64,000 bases of DNA from Betaproteobacteria bacterium (lineage in GTDB: Bacteria > Pseudomonadota > Gammaproteobacteria > Burkholderiales > SG8-39), in contig JAJDOG010000024.1 in the NCBI GenBank assembly GCA_022340285.1, forward strand, positions 1 to 64,000, in the 5' to 3' direction. The notes beneath the pieces are model-generated. The model was given only the letters and a program-made list of their open reading frames with translations. It was not told the DNA's origin and made no database searches. Position numbers and translations under genes: made by a program. Below, in pieces: positions 57,831 to 64,000 of the stretch (its first letter is position 1; each line of letters begins with the position of its first letter).

Positions 57831-60149
57831 TCAGGCTGGTTTGCGGCGCAAGAGCCGCCAGACCTTCTCGCGCGTGACCGGCATGTCCACGTGGTCGACG
57901 CCGAAAGATCGCAAAGCGTCTATGACGGCGTGGACGACGGCCGGCGCAGCCCCGCACGGCCCCGCCTCTCCGACGCCCTTCGCGCCCAGCGCGTTGGACT
58001 GCGAGGGTGAGCTTTGATCGAACACGCTCAGGAAGGCCGGCAAGTCGTCCGCACGCGGCATGGCGTAGTCCTGGAACGATCCCGTGACGAGCTGACCCGA
58101 TTCGCGGTCGTACACGCATTCCTCGAGGAGCGCCTGGCCGACGCCTTGCGCGACGCCCCCGTGGAGCTGTCCTTCGACGATGAGCGGATTAACCACGGTT
58201 CCGATGTCGTCGACCGCGACCATGCGCACCAGCCGGACCACCCCGGTGTCAGGATCGATCTCGACTTCGCACACCTGGCAACCGTTCGGGTAGGTCTGGG
58301 CATCCGCGGTGTAGGTGCCGTCCGCGCCTATCCGGCGGTCCGGCTGGCGTGCGGCAAGCTCGAACGGGCCGATCGACCGGTCGGTCCCGGCGATGCGGAA
58401 CTGCCCAGCACCAAATTCGATATCCGGTGCAGCCGCCTCGAGCGCCTCGGCGGCGAGCGGCCTGGCGACTTCGATCCACGCGTCTGCGCCCGCGCGGACG
58501 GCGCCGCCGCCGACCTGCAGTGAGCGCGAGCCCCCGCTGCCGCCCCCCGATGCGATCGACCCGGTGTCGCCCTGCACAAGCGTGATCGACTCGGGTGAGA
58601 CGCCGAGACGCTCGGCGACGATCTGCGCATAGGACGTCCAGAGCCCCTGACCCATCGCCTGGGTGCCCGACTGCAGCCGGACCACGCCGTCGCCGCCCAC
58701 CGAGACGTTGACGGCTTCAGTGAGATTGCCGCTGCCGGTCGGCTCGATGTAGAACGCGATCCCGCGTCCGGCGAGCAGGCCCCGCGCCTCGGCGGCGCGC
58801 TTGCGCGCCGGATAGCCTTCCCAGTCGGCCGCCGCCGCGGCTTCGTCGAGCACCTTGATGAAATCCGCTGGCTCGTAGACCGTTCCGACCGGATTCGTGA
58901 ACGGCATGTCCGCACGGCGAATCAGATTCCGGCGCCGCAAGTCGACCGGGTCGAAACCGCATGCCATCGCCGCGCGGTCCACGACGCGCTCGATCAAATA
59001 TGCCATCTCGGGGCGGCCCGCGCCCCGGTATGCGTCCACCGACACCGTATTAGTGAACAGCATTCGCACCTCGTGCCGGAGCAGCGGAATGCGGTACGCC
59101 CCGGTGGGCGTGCGCGCACCGGCCATTGCGGGAACGGCCGAACCATAGTGCGAAATGTACGCGCCGATGTTCGCGCTCGAGCGGATGCGGAGCGCCGTGA
59201 ACCTGCCTTCGGCGTCGAGACCGAGCTCCGCTTCGCTCACATTGTCACGCCCCTGCGCGTCGGACAGGAACGCCTCGGACCGGTCGGACAGCCACTTCAC
59301 CGGCCGGCCGGTCCTGCGTGCCGCCCAGAGCACGGCCGCGTACTCCGGATACGGAAACACTTTCGTGCCGAACCCGCCGCCGACGTCCGGCGTGATCACG
59401 CGAAGCTTGTCGAGCGGAATCTTGAAGACATCCTCGGCGAGGCACTTCCGCACGAGATGTGTCCCTTGCGAGCAGCACTGGAGCGTGTAGCGCCCCGACG
59501 CTGCGTCGTATTCGCCGATCGCGGCGCGCGGCTCGATGGGATTCGAGACCACCCGGTTGTTGACGATCCGCACCTTCACCCGGTGGCGTGCGGCGGCGAG
59601 CGCCTTCTCCACCGCGGAATCGTCCCCGAATTCGTACATTGCGGCGAGATTGCTCCCTGCGGGCGGCCACACGAGTGGCGCCCCGGGCGCTTCCGCCGCA
59701 TCCGTGTCCACCACCGCCGGAAGCGGCTCCCACTCGACGGCAACCAGCTCGGCGGCATCGCGTGCTGCGAGCGATGTCTCGGCGACGACGAGCGCGACCG
59801 CGTCGCCCACGAAGCGGGCGACATCCGCGGTCAGCGGCAGCCGCGGTGCGGCGGTGATGGGCGAGCCGTCCGGCCGCTTGTGCAGCGGAAAGAACGGCAG
59901 CGAGCCCAGTCCGTCGGCGACGGCGTCCGCGCCCGTCAGCACCGCAATAACCCCGGGCGCCTCACGCGCCGCCGCGGCATCCACCGCTACGACACGCGCA
60001 TGCGCGTGCGGTGAGCGGACGAATGCCGCATGTGCCTGGTGCTTGACCTCGATATCGTCGGTGAACCGTCCCTGTCCGGTAAGGAGCCGCGCGTCCTCGA
60101 GGCGCCGCACCGGTTTGCCGATCCAATTCTGCTGATGGGGAAGCGTCAT
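57831..60149 (-). CDS. Xanthine dehydrogenase family molybdopterin-binding large subunit (CoxL form II-like)
   Basis: IGKPVRRLEDARLLTGQGRFTDDI; TPDVGGGFGTKVFPYPEYAAVLWAARRTGRPVKWLSDR; VDAYRGAGRPEMAYLIERVVD; ALGAKGVGEAGPCGAAPAVVHAV. Confidence 0.95.
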   Translation of the reverse strand: MTLPHQQNWIGKPVRRLEDARLLTGQGRFTDDIEVKHQAHAAFVRSPHAHARVVAVDAAAAREAPGVIAVLTGADAVADGLGSLPFFPLHKRPDGSPITAAPRLPLTADVARFVGDAVALVVAETSLAARDAAELVAVEWEPLPAVVDTDAAEAPGAPLVWPPAGSNLAAMYEFGDDSAVEKALAAARHRVKVRIVNNRVVSNPIEPRAAIGEYDAASGRYTLQCCSQGTHLVRKCLAEDVFKIPLDKLRVITPDVGGGFGTKVFPYPEYAAVLWAARRTGRPVKWLSDRSEAFLSDAQGRDNVSEAELGLDAEGRFTALRIRSSANIGAYISHYGSAVPAMAGARTPTGAYRIPLLRHEVRMLFTNTVSVDAYRGAGRPEMAYLIERVVDRAAMACGFDPVDLRRRNLIRRADMPFTNPVGTVYEPADFIKVLDEAAAAADWEGYPARKRAAEARGLLAGRGIAFYIEPTGSGNLTEAVNVSVGGDGVVRLQSGTQAMGQGLWTSYAQIVAERLGVSPESITLVQGDTGSIASGGGSGGSRSLQVGGGAVRAGADAWIEVARPLAAEALEAAAPDIEFGAGQFRIAGTDRSIGPFELAARQPDRRIGADGTYTADAQTYPNGCQVCEVEIDPDTGVVRLVRMVAVDDIGTVVNPLIVEGQLHGGVAQGVGQALLEECVYDRESGQLVTGSFQDYAMPRADDLPAFLSVFDQSSPSQSNALGAKGVGEAGPCGAAPAVVHAVIDALRSFGVDHVDMPVTREKVWRLLRRKPA

Positions 60150-60232
60150 GAGCCCGGTCGCTGGTGTCTGGATTCTTGTCGGGACGCTATTATGCCGGCG
60201 CGCGGGCTCAATCCGCTCGAAGGAGAAAGGCA

Positions 60233-60640
60233 ATGACCGAAGTGAGAATCATGAACGTGCCCGAGCTCGGGACGCCGCTTGGGCAGTACTCGCATCTTGC
60301 GCGGGTCAAAGCGTCCGAGCATCTCTACATCGCAGGCATGCTGTCCGCCGATGCGTCCGGCAGCGTCGTCGGCGGGGGCAATTTCGACGCCCAGTGCGTG
60401 CAGGTATTCGCGAATCTGGAGACGGCGCTCAAGTCGCAGGGCGCCGGCTGGGGCAACGTCGTCCAGTTCACGACGTACCTCGTGCATTCCCAGGACATCC
60501 CCAACTTCATGGCCTACCGAACACGCGAGTTTCCCCGGTTCTTTCCCGATCGCCGCTGGCCGCCGAACACGTTACTGATGGTCGACCGGCTGGTGAAGGA
60601 GGAGTTTCTCCTCGAAGTCCAGGCGATCGCCGCGCTCTGA
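60233..60640 (+). CDS. RidA (YjgF/UK114) family protein
   Basis: LYIAGMLSADASGSVVGGGNFDAQCVQVFANLETALKSQGAGWGNVVQFTTYLVHSQDIPNF; AAGGAGA upstream. Confidence 0.9.
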   Translation: MTEVRIMNVPELGTPLGQYSHLARVKASEHLYIAGMLSADASGSVVGGGNFDAQCVQVFANLETALKSQGAGWGNVVQFTTYLVHSQDIPNFMAYRTREFPRFFPDRRWPPNTLLMVDRLVKEEFLLEVQAIAAL

Positions 60641-60654
60641 CAGCACCACGCCCT

Positions 60655-61302
60655 ATGCCGCTCAAGTGCGCCGTCATTCCGGTCACCCCGTTTCAGCAGA
60701 ACTGCTCGGTCGTCTGGGAGGAAGAATCGCGCCGGGCCGCGATCGTGGATCCGGGCGGGGACCTCGAGCGCATCAAGGTCTTCATCACCGAGCAGGGCCT
60801 GATCCCCGAGAAAATTCTGCTCACTCATGCGCACATCGATCATGCAGGCGGAACCACCGCGCTCGCTCGCGACCTCGGTGTGCCGGTCGAGGGCCCCCAT
60901 CGCGACGAGCAGTTCTGGATTGATCTGCTTCCCCGGCAGGCGCAGGAGTGGGGGTTCCCGCCTGCCGAAGCATTCACCCCCGACCGCTGGCTTGAGCAAG
61001 GCGACCGCGTCACGGTGGGAGCGCTCGAGCTGGAAGTGCGGCACTGCCCGGGCCATACGCCGGGCCACGTCGTCTTCTTTCACGCCCCGTCGCGTCTCGC
61101 GATCGTCGGCGACGTGTTGTTCAGCGGATCGATCGGGCGCACGGATTTTCCGCGCGGCGACCACGCCACGCTGCTGCGCTCGATTCGCGAGCAGCTCTTC
61201 ACGCTGGGGGACGACGTCGTATTCGTGCCCGGCCACGGCCCGCTGTCGACCATCGGCGCGGAGCGCGCCAGCAATCCGTTCGTCGGCGACGGCTCAGGCT
61301 GA
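60655..61302 (+). CDS. MBL-fold metallo-hydrolase (glyoxalase II-like)
   Basis: LTHAHIDHAGGTTALARDLGVPVEGPH; HCPGHTPGHVVFFHAPSRLAIVGDVLFSGSIGRTDFPRGD; FVPGHGPLSTIG. Confidence 0.94.
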   Translation: MPLKCAVIPVTPFQQNCSVVWEEESRRAAIVDPGGDLERIKVFITEQGLIPEKILLTHAHIDHAGGTTALARDLGVPVEGPHRDEQFWIDLLPRQAQEWGFPPAEAFTPDRWLEQGDRVTVGALELEVRHCPGHTPGHVVFFHAPSRLAIVGDVLFSGSIGRTDFPRGDHATLLRSIREQLFTLGDDVVFVPGHGPLSTIGAERASNPFVGDGSG

Positions 61303-61305
61303 TGT

Positions 61306-61833
61306 TCAGCGCCCGCGCACGGAGCGTTTTGCGCCCGCGCGCTTCGGCGCTTTCCGCGGCGACTTCTTCTTCGCCGCCTTGCGCTTGGCCGATGCGGCCT
61401 TGTGCTTGGCCGGCGCGACCTTGCGCTTTGCGGTGCCAGTCCTGCGCGCCGTCGACGACAGCATGCGCACGAACACCTCTAAGAGGTCACTCTCGGTGAT
61501 CACTCCGAGCACGTTCATCTCGGTGTTCACGATCGGCAGGCAGCCGATTTTCCGGCTCCTCATCAGCCGAGCCGCTTCGACGACTTGCAGATCCGCTTGC
61601 GTCGAGATCACCGGACGGCGCATCACTTCGCCGATTTCCACTGGAGCGTTTTGGTACCGGGTGGCCGCGACCAGCATGTCGCGCAGCGCGACGATGCCCA
61701 CAAGGTGCTCGGCCGCATCCACCACGGGGAGATGGTGCAGGTCGCGCTCGCGCATGACATCGAACGCCGTCCGGTAGTCCGCGTCGGCGCGTACCGTGAT
61801 CGCCGGCGCGCTCATGTACTTCCTCACTTGCAT
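61306..61833 (-). CDS. Two-CBS-domain protein with a Lys/Arg/Ala-rich C-terminal tail
   Basis: MQVRKYMSAPAITVRADADYRTAFDVMRERDLHHLPVVDAAEHLVGIVALRDML...LMRSRKIGCLPIVNTEMNVLGVITESDLLEVFV, then TAKRKVAPAKHKAASAKRKAAKKKSPRKAPKRAGAKRSVRGR. Confidence 0.93.
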   Translation of the reverse strand: MQVRKYMSAPAITVRADADYRTAFDVMRERDLHHLPVVDAAEHLVGIVALRDMLVAATRYQNAPVEIGEVMRRPVISTQADLQVVEAARLMRSRKIGCLPIVNTEMNVLGVITESDLLEVFVRMLSSTARRTGTAKRKVAPAKHKAASAKRKAAKKKSPRKAPKRAGAKRSVRGR

Positions 61834-61957
61834 CGCGCGTTCCTCCCTGTTCCGTCTTCAACCATGATACCGGCTTCGCGTGACCCGGACACCTCGTCCG
61901 GTTGGCGGGTGAGCCGATCCGGGGTTGGCGGTATCCTTGCTCCAGGAGGGTATTCGC

Positions 61958-62887
61958 ATGAAGATTCTCGTGCTCGGCGCGGGCGGCGTCGGCGGCTACT
62001 TCGGGGGCAGGCTGGCCCAGGCGGGCAGCGACGTCACATTCCTGGTGCGCGAACGGCGTGCCGCGCAACTACGTGCGGACGGTCTCGTCGTGCAGACTCC
62101 CGATGGCGAGTTCCGTGTCCCGGCCCAGGCCGTCCAGCGGCACGAGATCAGCGCGCCCTTCGACCTCGTTCTCCTCACCTGCAAGGCCTACGATCTCGAC
62201 TCCGCGATCGACACGATCCAGCCCGCGGTCGGACCCGACACCGTTGTCGTGCCGCTGCTGAACGGGTTGGCGCACCTGGACCGGCTCGACGCCGCCTTCG
62301 GAGCGGGGCGCGTGATCGGTGGATCGTGCGGCATTGCGGCGACCCTCACTCCGGAGGGCGTGGTGAAGCAGATGTCTCCCTTTCACTGGATGCGGTTCGG
62401 CGATCGAAGCGGCAAGCCGCGGACACAGGTTCAGAAACTCGCAGCGGCGTATGCCGGCACTCCGGTGGACGCCTCGGCGGTGCCGGACATCCTCCTGGTG
62501 ATGTGGGAGAAGTTCGTGCTCCTCACCACGCTCGCCGCCTGTACCTGCATGATGCGCGGCTCCGTGGGTGACGTCCTCGCCACGCCGGACGGCGAGGCGA
62601 CCATGCGCGAGCTGCTCGACACGTGCATCGACACGGCCAAGGCGGCGGGGCACGCCCCGCGAGCGGAATCGCTCACTCAGACCGAGTCGCTGCTCTTCGC
62701 GCGCGGTTCGTCGTTCAGCGCGTCCATGCTGCGCGATATCGAGCGTGGCGGGCCGACCGAGGCGGATCACATCGTGGGCGACATGCTGCGCCGCGCGCGT
62801 TCCGCCGGGCTGGACGCCCGGCTGCTCGCCGCGGCGTACACGCATCTGCGGGTGTACGAGGGGCACCGCGCCGCGGCGGCCAGCTGA
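61958..62887 (+). CDS. 2-dehydropantoate 2-reductase (ketopantoate reductase family)
   Basis: MKILVLGAGGVGGYFGGRLAQAGSDVTFLVRERRAAQL; LLTCKAYDLDSAI; VVPLLNGLAHLDRL; VMWEKFVLLTTLAACTCMMR. Confidence 0.92.
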   Translation: MKILVLGAGGVGGYFGGRLAQAGSDVTFLVRERRAAQLRADGLVVQTPDGEFRVPAQAVQRHEISAPFDLVLLTCKAYDLDSAIDTIQPAVGPDTVVVPLLNGLAHLDRLDAAFGAGRVIGGSCGIAATLTPEGVVKQMSPFHWMRFGDRSGKPRTQVQKLAAAYAGTPVDASAVPDILLVMWEKFVLLTTLAACTCMMRGSVGDVLATPDGEATMRELLDTCIDTAKAAGHAPRAESLTQTESLLFARGSSFSASMLRDIERGGPTEADHIVGDMLRRARSAGLDARLLAAAYTHLRVYEGHRAAAAS

Positions 62888-63832
62888 TCACTGCAGCGAG
62901 TCGAGCCAGAAGCCGAGGCCCTGCGCGTTCAGCTCGATATCCCAGCCGAGCACCTCGAGCACACGCTCGCGCGAAAACGGCCAGCGGTAGCGATCCGCTT
63001 CGCGAAAGACGATGTCCGCGACGCCTTGCCTGAGCCGCTCGTGCCGCGCTGGCCCGGCGTCCTTGTGCGCGAGCGCCACGTCGCGGTGCGCATCGATGAG
63101 GCGATGCAGGTCAGCGCCGAGGCGCGGTACGTCACGCACCTGGCTGTAGTGCGTGACGTAGATCGCCTCGGGGTCTTTCGCCAGCATCATGTCGACCGAT
63201 GCATGGTGGGCAACCGGATCCCACTGCACCGGGCTCGTGGTCGGCATGATGTATTGCCGTCCATCGCAATCGAGCTCGCGGTACGAGAGCCCGAACGTGT
63301 CGCCCGCGAAGATGTGCCCGGTCCGGCCGTCCCGCACGACGACGTGATGCCGCGCGTGGCCCGGCGAATCGAGAAACAGGAGCTCACGGCCCCCGAGTCG
63401 GACAGTGCTTTCATGGGGCGTCTCCACGATCCGCTCGGCGGGAACTGGAAGAATGTCGCCGTAGATTCTCCGTGTTTCCTCTTCTCCGTAGATCGATACG
63501 GTCCCCTCGACGAGACGGCTCGGATCGATCATGTGCCGCGCGCCGCGCGGATGCACGGTGACGCGCGCATTCGGAAGCTTGGAGACGAGCAGCCCTGTGC
63601 CGCCGGCATGGTCGAGATGGATGTGGGTGAGGATCACCCATTGCACATCGTCAGGTCCGAGTCCCTTCTCGGCGAGCGCTTCCAGAATGCGCGGCACCGA
63701 GCGGTTCACGCAGGGGTCGATGATCGCGCCCTCTCCCTCTTCGACGATCAGGTGGACCGATGTCTGCAGGGGCCGGTCGTATTCGCCGTCCACCGCGCTG
63801 ATGCCGTGCTCGAAATCGATGATGTGTGCCAT
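62888..63832 (-). CDS. MBL-fold metallo-hydrolase
   Basis: VILTHIHLDHAGGTGLLVSKLPNARVTVHPRGARHM; FLDSPGHARHHVVVRDGRTGHIFAGDTFGLSYREL. Confidence 0.94.
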   Translation of the reverse strand: MAHIIDFEHGISAVDGEYDRPLQTSVHLIVEEGEGAIIDPCVNRSVPRILEALAEKGLGPDDVQWVILTHIHLDHAGGTGLLVSKLPNARVTVHPRGARHMIDPSRLVEGTVSIYGEEETRRIYGDILPVPAERIVETPHESTVRLGGRELLFLDSPGHARHHVVVRDGRTGHIFAGDTFGLSYRELDCDGRQYIMPTTSPVQWDPVAHHASVDMMLAKDPEAIYVTHYSQVRDVPRLGADLHRLIDAHRDVALAHKDAGPARHERLRQGVADIVFREADRYRWPFSRERVLEVLGWDIELNAQGLGFWLDSLQ

Positions 63833-64000
63833 GCGTCCTGCCCAAGCGAAGCAGCATTCTAAACGGCGTGGGGCGAATGATTGCCCGCCATGCTTCTTCA
63901 TTGTTGTGGCCGCGCGGGGCGAGGCGGCCCGTGTCGGGGCTCATGCGGGCGTCTGTGGCCTCAGGCGCCGGACGGGCATGGTCGCTGACCCGCCTGCCGA

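Noticed and set aside
59011-59040. Aerobic CO dehydrogenase (form I CoxL) assignment
   Set aside because: Active-site loop reads AYRGAGR (form II), not AYxCSFR.

Overview
This 64-kb GC-rich window looks like a betaproteobacterial chromosome. The taxon is inferred from gene content only. I recognise about 47 protein-coding genes and 3 tRNAs, and no IS element, prophage or CRISPR array. From left to right it contains: a conserved tRNA-Tyr/Gly/Thr-tuf operon (tuf cut by the window edge); a fused indolepyruvate ferredoxin oxidoreductase with two tandem ChaC-like cyclotransferases; a homogentisate block (HPD, flavin monooxygenase + DUF2783, HmgA, FAH); a TamA/TamB pair; PHA depolymerase, FadD, enoyl-CoA hydratase, HpcH/HpaI aldolase and PaaY; a ~10.8-kb single-strand operon hyuA-hyuB-ring-opening amidohydrolase-ABC importer-fdrA-ylbE; an SPFH protein, glnS and PCu(A)C; HMG-CoA lyase, fumC and an NDH-2-like gene; the PrkA-DUF444-SpoVR stress operon; an unpartnered xanthine-dehydrogenase-type molybdenum subunit; and several hydrolases. 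The strongest candidate for an undescribed system is the hyuAB/AtzD-barbiturase-family/FdrA-YlbE operon (31941-42762). It reads as a cyclic-ureide pathway in which the ring-opened acylurea would be phosphorolysed to carbamoyl phosphate instead of hydrolysed. Second is the control region of the PrkA operon: a sigma54-like -24/-12 element, a cluster of GCGCAA dyads upstream, and tandem hairpins inside the operon. All functional calls come from reading translated sequence by eye; no database search was run.
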